NCBI GenBank assembly: GCA_973895155.1
Contig: OZ316892.1
Coordinates: 3,224,001 to 3,288,000, forward strand
Source: Marsupella aquatica
Lineage: Eukaryota > Marchantiophyta
Direction: 5' to 3'
DNA: 64,000 bases
Within the stretch, counting starts at the first letter, position 1. Each line of letters opens with the position of its first letter. The notes beneath the pieces are model-generated. The model saw only the letters and a list, made by a program, of their open reading frames with translations. It ran no database searches and was not told the origin of the DNA. A program made the translations under genes and the position numbers. Positions 1-12,388 of the stretch are shown here, piece by piece.

Positions 1-3000
1 TGTGCAACGCACGGGTATTGAGCTAGTGTGTTTATATTACACTAGGATCTCAGTCTAGGGTGTAGGGTGGAATTATATCCTACAATATGTCGTAGCTAAT
101 CAGGAGATTTTACAAACTCAACGAACTGAAGAGACGGTAAGAGTTTGAAATATTACAGGAAGATCTGGAACGCTTTCGATGAGTTTGCTTTGCAGCACAC
201 CAGTGCTAGCAGTAAAAACTACAGCCTTGGCTCTGCATACCAATTCGAAACAACCACTTAAGTAGTCTCCGCCTAAATTGTGCTCGATCTTATGTACAAC
301 CTGCACAATTACACCCGTAGCTAACATGAGATAGTGTAAAGTGCTGGTGAGTCATTAAGACGGCATTGCCCTACTGCAACTGAGAAGAAGGAATCTGATC
401 CGTGCGGGGTTTGCATTCAGGATTTTGTTAGTTATGCTAGTGTTCCTAATGCTGAGATGATTCTACATAGATTCCAGGCTAAGTAAAAAGTACGTTTGCT
501 AATTGTTGATTCACCACGCCCAAAAGCTTGGTTAGACACTCTCATGCCCATGAGGGTAATTAGGGGCCCTCACAATCTAGTGGAAACGACCGTTATTTTC
601 CATTCTCTAGTAAAACTTCGACTCGCTTCTTGGTATAGTTCACTAGCAGGTATCTTAATTTCCGAAGTTGCACCAATGACAATAAATTTAGTCCCTAGCA
701 TAATAACAGTAGGATAGAGGACATGTTGATAGTTTATCGCTAGTAATCAGCATTGCCACACGGATTTAAAATTAGAGCCTGATTGCCCTGGAAGATACAA
801 TGCAATCCGACTCGGCTAGTGCTCCTGCCTCATCCGCGGTGGTTAGCCTAATTTACTCTGTACAGAGTTGAACTTGTGAATCCTGGGTGAAAAGGTACAC
901 TGCAATACTGAACAGCTTACAACACAATCAGGGGAATTGTTTTCAACGGAGCTTAGAGAAGGGATGCAATAATCGCGACGGCCCCTCGCCCAACACGCTC
1001 CCCGGGCAATCCGTGCATATGGGTCGGGTCCGAAAACTTTTGCTTTTAAGGGCCCTGCCGAATAAGTGTGCGGAAATCGTAAAGCTGAAGTGGTTTCTGG
1101 CAGGTGTATACCGGGAGTACCCGAAACGGAGCGATAACCAGAAAAACATGGAAAAGTATCCTGATGAAATTTTAATTTTAATTTTTTATTCTTTTGTAGC
1201 TGCGTCATTGCATTAGAGATTGGGAATCGAAAGCTCGTAAGTCTAATTTTTCTATCATTTCTTTGAAGCTCGCCACTTCTTATGGAATTAGAAAACGGGA
1301 GTGATTCACCAAACCTGCTTTGAGCATCGAGAGGACCTTGCACCAACTGGTGAGTGAACAACTACCGCTAACAACAAAGGGATGGGTGAAGATAACTCCG
1401 TTGTTGAGATTGATTCCTAATTAGTTCCTCAGCACACAGTGCTCTCACTCTTCTGATGTGAGCAACGAAAAGATCCTCGAATCGAATTTCAGGTAATATC
1501 CCTCAATCGCGTGCAAGATCCAAATTGGTAACACACACATGGTTTTTCAAGAGCCGTGCACATGTGAAGTGGTTCAGAATTGCATAAGCTCAGAGCAAAG
1601 GGTCATACCACAGGCTCCACCTCGAACAGCAATCACGTCAGCACCGTTTCACCCCCACGAGCTGGATAGCTCACCAACTGATACCACCAGAAGTGAACCA
1701 CAGCAGTTGCAGCATCTGCTATGGACCCCGCCTTATCTTCTTGTGAACCAGAGTCTCCATCGCTGAATACTGACGGGGCTGCAGTCCGGCAGGTCTCTTA
1801 GATGCTGTGCAAACGCCCATTTTGCTGAGGGCCGTTAATAAAGGCTGCCGATGAATGACTCGCCGCCGAGTACTACTGCTCAAGAACAGAATTCATAGGC
1901 CCCAAGAACTGAAGTCATTCCAGAAGATCCAATCCTCTCTATTCAAATGCACCCGCCTGCAGAAATGCCTTCCAATTCCATACATCGAGAAACAGCGAAC
2001 TGGATTCATAGGCTTCCAAAACTGAAGTCATTCCATTGGATCCACTCATCTCTATACAATGCACCCACCTGCAGAAATGCAGTCCAATCCCACATATTGA
2101 GAAACAGAGAGCTGGTATTCTCTCCATTGACAGCACTTCTTTTAAAGGTCAAAACTATCACATCCCAGATGTAACGTGAAGAAGAAGCAATCGAATTTCA
2201 CACTTGGAGAAACTGTGAGTTAGTTTTATTATCCTAACAAGACTGCATCCACTACTAGTAACCATGCAGGATGCAAACATTTACATATTCAAAAATGCCT
2301 GCAAGCATAATAACCCAGATAGCACAGCACTCTAAGAATTACTTTAGACTGCTGCGTGAAACAATGTTCCGAAGTTTCACTATGGACAGTACACAGATAG
2401 GCCAACAAGTAGCTCAATAAACTTTGAATTCATTTCACAAAATTCAATCGATTCCATCTCCGAAAGCAACAGCAGAAAGAAGTACAAGTCCTACAAAATA
2501 TATAAACAAAGAGCTGCATCATTGGTCCATCAAGAACTCGTCCGGGGATTACAACCTTCCTGACTACGATCGTCCACCGAATGAATGAAAAAGAAAAGCG
2601 ACAGCAACTGGAGACAATTGGGCTGAATGCAGGTACTGACACAGCTTTGCAATCTAAATAAGAAATTAGTGCGTCCCGCTTCACAGTGCACTGAGGGAGC
2701 TGAGGTTGACAGTCTGGAAGTGCAACAACAACAGTATCTAAACAAGCTGAAGAGCTACGGAGAAGGCAGCGACATCAGGCAGCACCAGCGTGAGGTGAGC
2801 AATCTGTGGTACTCGCAATTTTAGTCGACAAAACTGTCTTATAAATCATTTGACATACTCTTTGCAGAGTTCAGACACTGAGGCACCCTACTCGGAAAAG
2901 AGTATGAACAGAGTGGAGGACAACGAATGCTTCAGGAGGTGAAGGATTCGCTGGGTAAAGACATTTCCCTAACTACACTTCTGCCTACCATTCACATCGC

Positions 3001-3296
3001 ACAACGTTCGAACTAGTTGTCATTGATGTTCTACTGAATCTTGAAAATGAGATGAAAATGCAGTAACCCGCAGACACACGATCTGGCGAAGGGTAAAACT
3101 TTTAGGGTGTTTCTGTATTTCGTGGAAAAATGAGGTCGCTAGACACGACGGTATGTCCAGAGAAAGTGCATTACACTGAATTACAACCAAACAGTTCTAA
3201 GGAAGAAAAGATCTCCAAAAAAGCGGCTGCTCGGAGGCGAGGAGCCTTTTCCTCGTGCAGTTCTTGTTTGTATATACCACAATTCTACCTACAATA
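1..3296. other. Intergenic DNA, no recognisable gene
   Basis: Open frames up to about 170 codons occur on both strands (for example 843–1361 minus), but none shows a recognisable domain, a convincing start, or splice signals. A 113-bp tandem duplication lies at 1891–2115. The last ~200 bases are probably the 3' flank of the minus-strand F-box gene. Confidence 0.5.
1891..2115. repeat. 113-bp tandem duplication
   Basis: Two diverged copies start at 1891 and 2004, each beginning ATTCATAGG and containing the shared core CTGCAGAAATGC. A few substitutions and small indels separate them, so the duplication is not recent. No gene spans it. Confidence 0.75.
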
Positions 3297-4802
3297 CTAT
3301 GCCGTTGCGTCCAATCTGGGTTCATGGTAGATCCCCCTTATGATGCGTCCGGTGCCACACACATCACCTCGAGAAAAATTCTGCAGCTTTTGCCACGACT
3401 TCTTGGAGAGGTCGTACACGAGCAACTTGCAGCGCCCCCTCACATCATAAAGGTTGTAGGTGAAGAGCAATACGAACCGCCCAGCTTGGCACCAGTCCAG
3501 AATCACATCATCCCGCTCATTGCACTGAAAGTAATCCTTGTCACCGAAAAAGCCCTCAAAAAGCCCTGCAGGTAAGCGGTCCACTTCCTTCCATTTCATA
3601 CTCCCTGGCTGATGCTCCCAAATGCAGATACTCTGGATTTTATGATCCTCTTCAAGCTCTCCAACCATCAGAATCCGCCCTTGCCATTCCAACAGCTCCC
3701 CGTGCCTCACAGTCGAGGGCAAGGGGGCTTGTAGATCACTCCACACCCCTTGCTCCATATCGTAAGCCAACAGCAAATTCCGCTGGGCGTGACTGCGTAC
3801 ATACAAGAATCCCTGAGAGTAGACAGGTTTACCTCTCAAGGTGTGGGTGGGCGGAATGTTGCCTGTGGTGGTCCAGCTCAGCGTCTGCGAGTCATAAACC
3901 TCTGCTGTATTTTGGAAGCTACCCGGATCGACCCTAGCAACGCCGGCAACAACCACCTTGTATGCCTTAGTCACTCTATCCACTACCATCGCCAGCATGG
4001 TCACTTTCGACGGCGTCTTGAGGAGGGGCGGCAGTCTACGGCAAGATTTAGTTAGTGGGTTGCACACCACCACGCTCTTAGATCCATTCTCGTAGGAGAA
4101 ATAGCAAACCAGGCCTCCGTCCGCCGCAGAGAATGGATTCGTGTTGCTGTGGGCAGGACAGAGAGGCAGCTTGTGCCATTTATTCAATGCAGAATCATAA
4201 GTCGAGACATGGTTCCGCTCGTCGTGTGTGAAGAAGAAAAACCAAGGCCCCTGCGATGGGGTACCCGCGTAAGCCTCCAGAAAGCTCCCGGTGTACATAT
4301 GAGTATTCCAGTTCTTGCATACCTTCCGAAATCGGAAGAAGCTCTGGATGGGCAGTCTGGCTAGAATACAATCCAATAAATGGTCCGGCAGCGTGCTCCA
4401 TAGAGCGGGATTCATCGGATCTTTCAACGGAGACGACGATGGGCATGAGTTGGGTGATGCATGGGCATGAGTCGGAACGGTGCAAATATCCTGCTCCTGG
4501 TCTTGCTGGTGGGCGTCATTGCCACTGCTGCCACGACCACCGCCTCCAGGAAGCAAATCCAACTGCAAATCTGTTTCCCAACCGGTCGAGCAGACCGGCC
4601 CGCTTCCGTCCACTCGGACTCCTTCCGATATCCCTGTCGTATCGCCGAAGAACTGGTGGAGGTGCATCAGCCTCCTACTACCTACCTTCCGCCTCTTCCT
4701 GCTATTGGCAGTGCTGTTGGTATTGTTGTTGTTGTTCGTCGCCAACCCGCTGCTCCGAGCACTTCTCTCCCCGCACTCCCCTTGCCCCACCGTCGACTGC
4801 AT
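3297..4802 (-). CDS. F-box/kelch-type protein, intronless
   Basis: The 501-residue protein is a probable substrate-recognition subunit of an SCF (Skp1–Cullin–F-box) ubiquitin ligase. Seen: an N-terminal low-complexity region with an Asn run and a basic nuclear-localisation-like patch (SRKRRKVGSRR, about residues 34–44); an F-box at about residues 134–178 containing LWSTLPDHLLDCILARLP and FRKVCKNW; then a ~300-residue F-box-associated/kelch-like β-propeller region with repeated VCNPLTKSCRRLPP-, VYDSQTLSW- and VYDLSKKSWQ-type blades. The layout resembles the Arabidopsis At5g15710/LCR group of F-box/kelch proteins; exact orthology is not established. The frame opens at a TTG at 4832, but the first ATG is at 4802 and is chosen. 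The coding region is continuous with no stop, matching the usually single-exon members of this group. Nothing downstream is co-oriented and close. Confidence 0.9.
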   Translation of the reverse strand: MQSTVGQGECGERSARSSGLATNNNNNTNSTANSRKRRKVGSRRLMHLHQFFGDTTGISEGVRVDGSGPVCSTGWETDLQLDLLPGGGGRGSSGNDAHQQDQEQDICTVPTHAHASPNSCPSSSPLKDPMNPALWSTLPDHLLDCILARLPIQSFFRFRKVCKNWNTHMYTGSFLEAYAGTPSQGPWFFFFTHDERNHVSTYDSALNKWHKLPLCPAHSNTNPFSAADGGLVCYFSYENGSKSVVVCNPLTKSCRRLPPLLKTPSKVTMLAMVVDRVTKAYKVVVAGVARVDPGSFQNTAEVYDSQTLSWTTTGNIPPTHTLRGKPVYSQGFLYVRSHAQRNLLLAYDMEQGVWSDLQAPLPSTVRHGELLEWQGRILMVGELEEDHKIQSICIWEHQPGSMKWKEVDRLPAGLFEGFFGDKDYFQCNERDDVILDWCQAGRFVLLFTYNLYDVRGRCKLLVYDLSKKSWQKLQNFSRGDVCGTGRIIRGIYHEPRLDATA

Positions 4803-5400
4803 TGTCGCTATACCTGCTTCGCCCACACGCAAATCTTAGCAATAACCTGTGATAAGAAAACACCGCCGAGAGTTCCGTCTTTGCAGTCCTTCGTATGTAC
4901 CTATCACCCTTGCTTAATTGCCTTCCGTCTCTGCTTCCCAGCTTTTCGTTTTGTCGCAATTGATCGCTCACCCTGTCTCTGCCCTTGTGTGTACTGCTCC
5001 CTCCAGTTTCTCCTTGACGGTTTTCGATTTTCGTCACTCTTGCTATAACACGAAAGCCTTAATTACGTAGTCGTGTCCACAACCCCCCGATCAAACAAAC
5101 CAGTCCGTGCCTCCCTTGGTCCCCTGGCGTGTCGAACAACCTTCTCTTACACTTTCCCTATCCAACCAACATCAAGTTCAAGCTTCCGTTCGTTCATCCG
5201 TTCCACCCTCTCGTCCTGGACGCCTCATTTCTTTGTAGATCGAAATTTTGCAAACAGACGCACATCCAGAAAACGCCTCGACCGTCCGTTCCAGACTCTC
5301 GTCCCCGACGCCTCATTCCTTTCTCGATCGAAACCTAGAAAACAAACAAGCAACCACAAATTGCCCAACTCTTCCGGTTGTCAACGCATGTCTCGCCTCC

Positions 5401-5434
5401 TCCTGTTCCTGTTCCTGTTCCTGTTCCTGTTCCT
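5401..5434. repeat. TTCCTG hexanucleotide microsatellite
   Basis: About five and a half perfect tandem copies of a CCTGTT/TTCCTG hexamer lie in the leader region of the F-box gene. Confidence 0.9.
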
Positions 5435-5544
5435 CTCTCCCTCCTAATCCCACCGTTCTCTCGATATCACGGCAGCCCTGAAACACCACGACAGAGCTCT
5501 TTCAACGCCAAAAGCGAAACACCTTCACAACGACCCGAAACCAC

Positions 5545-6140
5545 TCCCGAGAAATTGGCTTTCACCCTAAAATGGACGACGACACGAGCCAACGAATTGA
5601 CGGCAGCACGGTGACGACGAAGTCAATCGACGACACGATATGTGACCTTGAATCAAACAAACTCATTGCTTGAGCAGCAGTGGAGAACACAGCAGAGCAG
5701 AGCAGAGGCGGAAGAGAAGAGAAGAGAGAGACAGACCGGAAAACCTCTCCCGAGAAATAGCTTTCACCCTAAAATGGACGACGATAAGAGCCAACGAATT
5801 GCCGGCAGCACGGCGACGACGAAATCAATCGACGACACGATACGTGGCCTTGAATCAAACAAACTCATTGCTTGAGTAGCAGTGGAGACCACAGCAGAGC
5901 ATAGAAGACAAGAGAAGAGCAGAGAGGCAGACCCGAAAACCTCTCCCGAGAAATTGGCTTTCACCCTAAAATGGACGACGCAACGAGCCAAGGATTTGAC
6001 GCCATCACGGTTGACGACGAAATCAATCGACGACACGGAAACTCATCGCTTGAGCAGCAGCAGTGGAGAACACAGCACAGCACCAGCAGAGCAGAGCAGA
6101 GCAGCAGAGAGGAGCAGAGAGGAGGAGACGCGAGAAGAGA
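5545..6140. repeat. Three tandem copies of a ~200-bp repeat
   Basis: Copies start at 5545, 5748 and 5944 (periods 203 and 196), each beginning TCCCGAGAAAT and containing TTTCACCCTAAAATGGACGA, then ATCGACGACACG and a GCAGAGCAGAG-rich tail. Copies are very similar but the third is shortened and diverges after ~100 bp. They sit between the F-box start codon and its putative TATA element. Confidence 0.9.
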
Positions 6141-6145
6141 AGACC

Positions 6146-6165
6146 GAGAGAGAGAGAGAGAGAGG
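6146..6165. repeat. GA microsatellite
   Basis: A perfect GA dinucleotide run of about ten units; it reads CT on the strand of the F-box gene. Confidence 0.85.
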
Positions 6166-6298
6166 AATCGGATGATAAACGTGACGAGCGAATGAACGAA
6201 CGAACGAAGGACAGGCGATCGAGAGTACAGCGATGTGGGGCGGTGTCTTTTCTGTCCATTCTTGGCCAATTATCGGCACCTCCGTTGCGGGCTCCGAA

Positions 6299-6306
6299 TT
6301 TTATAA
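6299..6306 (-). promoter_or_regulatory. Possible TATA box of the F-box gene
   Basis: The minus strand reads TTATAAAA here, followed by a pyrimidine-rich stretch typical of a plant transcription start and leader. It lies about 1.5 kb from the chosen ATG, so it implies a long leader or an unrecognised leader intron. Confidence 0.35.
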
Positions 6307-8562
6307 GGCTCCGAAAAAGCTGACAGCGTGACGTCAAGGGCTCCCTGCTTTCCACCACTTCCGGCGATCTGACGGCGCTCCGCTAGACTCGGGGATATTC
6401 GACGATCGAGATCGATCGGTCAGACATAATTAGTAAACCAGTGTCACCGTTTTACGGTACAGTCCAGTACTGTACCTACACCTCCATTTTGTCGGGTTCG
6501 CGTAATAAATATTGCTGCCTGGTCAAAATATAATTCATCTAAAAATGATGTAGTGCTGTACCGCATGGTTTGCTCTGCGGAGATGCCTAGATGGATGCAA
6601 TCGGGATGGACCACTTGCAAACGTTGCAAGGTTTTGGGATGGCATGTTATAGAGTAAAAGATTAAAAAAAAACCAGGCCCACACTTTGGTCAGGAAAAAG
6701 ATTGAGGGAATCTTCTTTTGTCCACCTCATTCTCGGCTAGTGTGCCAGCTCTTTTAGGAGTTTTAGGGAATGTTAAACTCACCCCATGTATTTATTACAT
6801 ACATGCCAAAAGAAGCTCAGCCATTCATGTGGCAGGCTCATAGACTTTCAAAGCTTGACACATCATCAGACTGGGGGTGTTTTTAGTGATTCGGCATGGA
6901 ATATGCTAATTTTGTGGTGGATTTAATAATTCCGTATATATCTATTGTCCACTAACTCATGAAACAACATTTGCTTTTCTTTAGGGGTCTTTTTTCTGGT
7001 TAGGTGTTTGTTCTCTTTGGAATTCTTTCTCTTTATTTTTCTTGTACTTTGTTTTTTCCCTGAATTATAAATTCTGGTACGTCTTTCACATCGGAATCTA
7101 ATCTCATACTTGGCTTTTGCACATGGCAGTGTTTTAGAACATGTGAGGGTTATGATTTCATATATACTGGGTTCTTCTCTTGCTAAAATTGGTTGAGGAC
7201 GGGTCCACACCTCAAAGTTGTTGAGGCAAGGGTTAACAAGCAAGCAGAGAATAAAAAGTTAGTTGTGGTCGAACAAGGGTTTGCAGGCAAGGATTGAATT
7301 TGTTTCTAAAAGCAGCTCAGCCTGGGTCAGTTGTTTATTCATTGGTGTTTGGAAACACAATTTGTTTGTACAAAAAGTAGAAATAGTTGTAACCAGTTGG
7401 ACATTGACTTAGTTTCGTGAGGTGAGTTTATTCTGATGATGTGAATTGACCTAGACCACATTTTGTCCCACTGATCCCCTTATTATGTAAGATTCTCAGA
7501 ATCTTGTTAAAATATTCTAAAGAACTTTATCTTGAGATACAGGTTCCAGTTTTGAGATCCCAGTGCGAGTGACGTCATTTCATTCAATCAACAACACCTA
7601 AATCAAAATCTAACTACTCACTGTGAATGATCATCTTTCAAGCTGGATTTCTCTGCAGCCATTCAATGTTCTAACACCCACTTTAGCTTGTTCAAAAGCT
7701 TGCCTCCTTGCTTGAGGAGCTGTCTCTGGCTGTTCACAAAACTTACTCCTGGTCTTTATTCAGACAAACCTTGAATCCTTATGCCCAGAACGAGTGAACA
7801 TTGATATCTCTAATTAAGTTCAAGCCCCATTTTCATACTCAGCGTGGGCAAGCATACAAATCTCCTGCACATGCAAAAACTCTGTTTCATGAAAAGAAAT
7901 TGACATGTCAACGATGAGTATCATGAGTCTTTGAAAGAGATTTCAATTCCAAACTGTTTGGTCCAATTAGATTTTGAAGCTTGTATGTAATCTATGGAAA
8001 AATACATTTTAACTAGGACAACATGGATTATAGTAAACTAAGCTTGATTTTCTTACATTTAGGCATCACGTCCAAATACAAAGGTGGTATGGAATGAGAT
8101 TCCTTAAAGCTTGTGGGTCTGTATTCCAGCCATTGAAATTTGTATTCCCTCCCATAACAATTGGCCATAAACTTGCTCAGACACACTAATTTTGTACAGA
8201 AAACATCTTCCTGGCAGGTGCAGTAGTGCGTGTCAAACCAAGAGCTGACACAGAAAGTATGGGTGAAACAGCCCATAACTCTTCCAATGTTCCGATAATA
8301 TTAGATCCACAGAGATCGTGCCTGTTTTGGTGCAGTTTTTACAAAAAAGTTATATAAAATCCATCCTAACCTTCATGAGGGGCTGGTGGAACTTTTTTGA
8401 GAGAAAGTGGCACTAAATGGTAAAGGAGCTTGAAAGAAAAGATTCGCCTGAAAAGTTTATTGGCAACCAAATTGATGTAAAGAGGTTTTTATAAAGTATT
8501 GAAAAGGAGGAGCAAAAAAATCCTTTCGTTGTCAGCAAGTGGAGTCAAACGTCAATGCCTGG

Positions 8563-8582
8563 TCTCTCTCTCTCTCTCTCTC
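8563..8582. repeat. TC microsatellite
   Basis: Ten perfect TC dinucleotide units. Confidence 0.9.
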
Positions 8583-9199
8583 TTGCGCCAAGGAAACATA
8601 ACAATATAATCCTGACCTATTATATTTTATATTTTCCTGTATGAGTCGGATCTGGAGTAGAATTGATTGAGCCAGGATCGAAATTGGGACCTGTTGGTCA
8701 GGGTAACCCTGGCCACTTCAGGTGGCCACTGGGCCCCACTTGATGATTATTTTTTGAGGCGGTTGATGTGGGAGGGATGAGGGTGGCTTTACAAGATGTC
8801 CCATCTATTGTTTTTAATTCCCTGTGACATTAAACCTGGCCAGGAATTGGGCTTTAAGTTGAATGCACATTGGTATGGGACATAAGCGATGAAGTGCTCC
8901 ATTCCAAAATGGAGGTTGGAAGATTCAATTTGTGTTCTTCCAATTTGCTGATCACTGGAGTCAATGGGACGAGCACACTGGCAAGGAGCACGTTGTGAGT
9001 GGGATGGCGAAAAAGAGGAACAAAGGTGCAAGCAGGATGCCGAAGAAAACTGGAGCAAATGCCTACCACGTGCCCATGCGGCACACCTCCTGAAACAGCA
9101 TGTGTCCCATCAGAACCCCACACTTGACTTACCCCATTGTGTTGGGGATGCCATTTAGAGTAAGGGTTCCAGTACACCCCGTGAACCAACAATAGGGGA

Positions 9200-9470
9200 C
9201 TGCCAGACTGGGTATTTAATGTACCTAGTAAGCAAAACCCTGTCGGGTTGGAGATGCTCTAATCTTACTAAAAAAGTGCAAACAAAGTCTACTCTTAAGG
9301 GCCTAGGGTCTAGAGTCAAGTCTCTAGACCATAACCCCAGTACAAACAAATATGATCATGAATCTCAATTAAAAAACACTTAAAATGAGGATTAACGAAA
9401 TAGCATAGAAATATTATTGTGCAAGGATTTTTTTCTTCATATCTGTTTACGTTCAAGGAACGGGTAATCG
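9200..9470 (-). repeat. Dispersed repeat, family A (minus orientation)
   Basis: The reverse complement of this segment matches 50650–51157. Shared landmarks in order are TAAACAGATATGAAGAA, TTTCTATGCTA, ATTGAGATTCATGATCA, GTCTAGAG, CCTAGGCCCTTAAG and AGTAGACTTTGTT. Several substitutions and gaps separate the two loci. No coding capacity is seen. Confidence 0.7.
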
Positions 9471-9769
9471 GGCTAGTGAGTGGAAAAGGCCATGGTTTGA
9501 GTTTCAGGAACCTGGGGTCCAGTCAGGTCGGGATTCAGGTGTGGTGTCTACTCTAATGACAAACAATGGGTCCAAGTAAATCCTGATATGAAGTGCTTTT
9601 TTTGTATAAAATTTTAGACCACTCTAGATAGTTTCCAAACATTTGTAAACTTGGCTCCTGTTTAGGATGGATTTGCAGATTTTTGGTGTGCATTCTGTCT
9701 TCAGAACAACAAGTGACTGTCAAGTTTGCTTTGGTAAAGTCATCCTGAGACCTGCTGAGTGCAAGTCAC

Positions 9770-10090
9770 CCCTTGGCTACCTGAGTTGACCACTAGGCCC
9801 CACTCAAGTGGTTAAATCTAGACAAGTTGATGTGAGAGGGATAAGGGACTTGGGGCCCATTGCTTTGTTTATTCCCTTTTGAGATTAAATCTCTACAGTA
9901 TAATGGGTAGAAACAGCTCCAGTTGGCTTTACAATCCAATGGGGGCCCTTTCAGGTACTGTGTCTATAGGAAACTGCTGCAATTGGCTTTGCCAGAATGC
10001 CAGGCTCATTCAAGTATGGTGTCTACCTACCCTACATGTCAAGTAGTGGGCCCAAGGAAACGCAGATATTGGAGTGCTTATTCTAGAAAA
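9770..10090. repeat. Dispersed repeat, family B
   Basis: It shares blocks with 8690–8880 and 31400–31640. Common landmarks are GGCCCCACT, GATGTGNGAGGGAT, TGGCTTTACAA, and ATGGTGTCTACCTA followed by ACATG. These are degenerate copies without recognisable genes; the family type is unknown. Confidence 0.55.
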
Positions 10091-10129
10091 AATCTGAACA
10101 AAATAAGTCCCAAAGCTGGAATATGAAGA

Positions 10130-10720
10130 CCTAATGGACCGAGGGGTTTGCTTTGAAGCCTGGATTTCCAAAGCTGGGATAGACTGATGTAGAACATCAA
10201 AAATGCTTGGATAGCGTTATCTATAGTTTTTACTGAAACGTGACTGACAAACAGGTTACTGACAGTTTGCAGAGTGGTAAGTTGCTTCTCATGCACAAAC
10301 AACTCAGTACACCATCCTTCTCCAAAAGTGGTAAGTTGCAACTCATGCCCAAACTACTCAGGGCACCCTTCACAAAAGTGATGATTTGTTGCACATGCCC
10401 AAACTATTCAGGGAGTTCTTTACAAAAGTGAGGTGTCCAATGGCATTTGCCTTACAATAATTGCCCATGTTTGCACTCATCAACAATGGAGAAAATGATC
10501 TCAGAAAAATCACAAACTTTGCCAGGTCATAGATTAAACAGCAAAGAACATGCTGGAAAACCTTGAACTTAAACTGAGATCCAATGGTTGCTCAATAAAC
10601 TCACAAGTTTGCCAAAAGTCTGCCAGGAACCAACATTTTAGTCTCTGGAGAACTACTCAGAGCTCCCTCCTCTAAAGTGAAGCTTCCATCCCAAACAACC
10701 GGTCAGTGTGTATTTAGGGT
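10130..10720. repeat. Dispersed repeat, family C
   Basis: It resembles 39230–39850 in the same orientation. Shared landmarks are GGGTTTGCTNTGAAGC, GTTTTNACTGAAA, CATGCNCAAACTACTCAGG, CTTCACAAAAGTGA and CAAAGAACANNCTG. Divergence is substantial. The element type is unknown. Confidence 0.55.
10273..10430. repeat. Three tandem copies of a ~51-bp repeat
   Basis: Copies begin AGTGNT at 10273, 10327 and 10377 (periods 54 and 50) and end with ACAAA. The core is CATGCCCAAACTACTCAGGG. The array lies inside dispersed family C. Confidence 0.8.
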
Positions 10721-12388
10721 GTAATTCCATTGGGATGGGCAAAAAAAGCCCTTTGGTCCATCTGGGCTTAATATCCACAAAGTTTTTCGGAAATTCCTAA
10801 ATCAAGGGATTTGTACTATTTTATTAAATATCATTTCATACTATTTAAGGTCTGAAGTCTATCTAGACTTAATACATAATCAGTTCTTGACCTAGTATGT
10901 AGAGCTAAGCCCTAGGCAACAATATAACTGGTAGCATTGGTTTTGATATATAATATGCTTGGGAAGTCCCTCTGGGTGTGTGTAGAGGGAGCACTTAGAG
11001 TTAACTTGCATGGGCGCAGCCCTCAAGCCACCGGCCCTTAGTAACCCCAAAAATGTCTGGGAGAGCAGATTTTGATGTTCCAGAGTATCTCCTCCATTGC
11101 TACTTGTGAAACCTTGCAAGGAGGTATTTGCTTGATGGACCCCAGATATGAAAAGTGTTGCTTGATAGGACTCTTGAGTTTTTGGGTATGTTGACTTAAG
11201 GTCTATCAACGGTCTGGATCACTCACTGGTCCCACCAAGTAACACTTTTCATTTTGGGGGTCCATCAAGCATATACCTCCCTTGCAAGCATATTTGTGTC
11301 CTCTCTGCTGTGTTGTTTGTGTGAATCCTGCACCAACATGTCTTATTTTTCTCTCATTTCCAATATGGGACTTCAAGGGCCTTAAAATTTCCAGCCCTTG
11401 CCCTTTGGTTTCCACTTTGTGTGCCATAAGCCCTGCTTGACCAAGAGGTTTCTCCACAAATTCTCACTCAATACTTTACTGCCATCTGTGCAATATATTG
11501 AGGCCACAAAACTGTGAAATTGAGAGCAGCTAAACTAAGGGCTCCCTACATGCAAGTAAGTTCTCTACAAAATTCTGAGTCAATCCTTTACTTCAATCTC
11601 TGAAGTTGAAGGCCTCAAAACTAATTGCCGCCTATATGAAGTTGGCACTTAGTGTACGCAGGAACAACTCTTCACAACAAGAAGTGGGGCTTTGTGTACT
11701 ACCCCCAAACACAACGCCATGGCCTTGTTTTCAAATAGTGGGCCATTGGGCACTCTATTGGAATAGTGCACCCCAGGCATTGTCTTCGCCAAGTGTTGAG
11801 TATGTGTTTTCATTTTTTTTGTAGTTGCAGGGCGTTCTGTTTGAAAGTGGACATTGCATTTGAATATTGCCATTGTCATATGATTCATGAATTATATACC
11901 TTTCTTGCTCAATGTTAAACACTTTTGGGTCAAAAGTTTTAAATAAAACATAACCCGAACACAACTTCAACATTTTAAACACCAACAACCCCCTTGTCTT
12001 AGAAAGATGTCCTGTTGGAGTTCTTTTGCCTTTGCAATCATGTCTCTCGGGTTGGCCATCCCGTCTTTTTGGCAGTGTGATATATATTTCAAATGTGTCA
12101 TTTGTCACGTGACCATTTTTTTTATTTCGAACACGAAACCCCTGGACTCTGGTCAGGAGAAGACACTAGTCAGAACAAGAGATGGCCCTCCTGTTTGCTT
12201 TTGTGCAAAAAAGTCACACGAGCCCCCACTTCTTGTAAAGCCACCTGTATCAAGGCAGAGCTTGCCAACAGAATTGGAAGCCTAGGAAATCGTTGCTGGC
12301 AGCTTTTGCAGGACAGTCATAGAATGACTCGAGTTCCTAGCCGGAATGATTGGCAGTACATTGTAGAAAGAGAGTTGGACAGAGCCAT

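Larger units (their letters stand above)
4803..6290 (-). other. Probable long CT-rich 5' leader of the F-box gene
   Basis: Read on the minus strand, this interval is strongly pyrimidine-rich (CTCTCT, TTCGTTCG and similar), as is common in plant 5' leaders, and it leads straight into the F-box ATG. It contains an AGGAAC/TTCCTG hexamer array, a GA/CT microsatellite and three ~200-bp tandem repeats. Upstream ORFs or a leader intron are possible but were not resolved. That this is transcribed is inference. Confidence 0.45.
6400..12388. other. Repeat-rich intergenic DNA
   Basis: No coding region is recognisable on either strand. The stretch holds members of three dispersed repeat families listed separately, a CT microsatellite at about 8563–8582, and short tandem repeats. 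ORFs are short and lack domains. Confidence 0.6.

Noticed and set aside
4256-5048. Several overlapping plus-strand ORFs of 120–200 codons
   Set aside because: They lie antisense to the F-box gene or its CT-rich leader, have no domains and overlap each other in different frames; they reflect composition.
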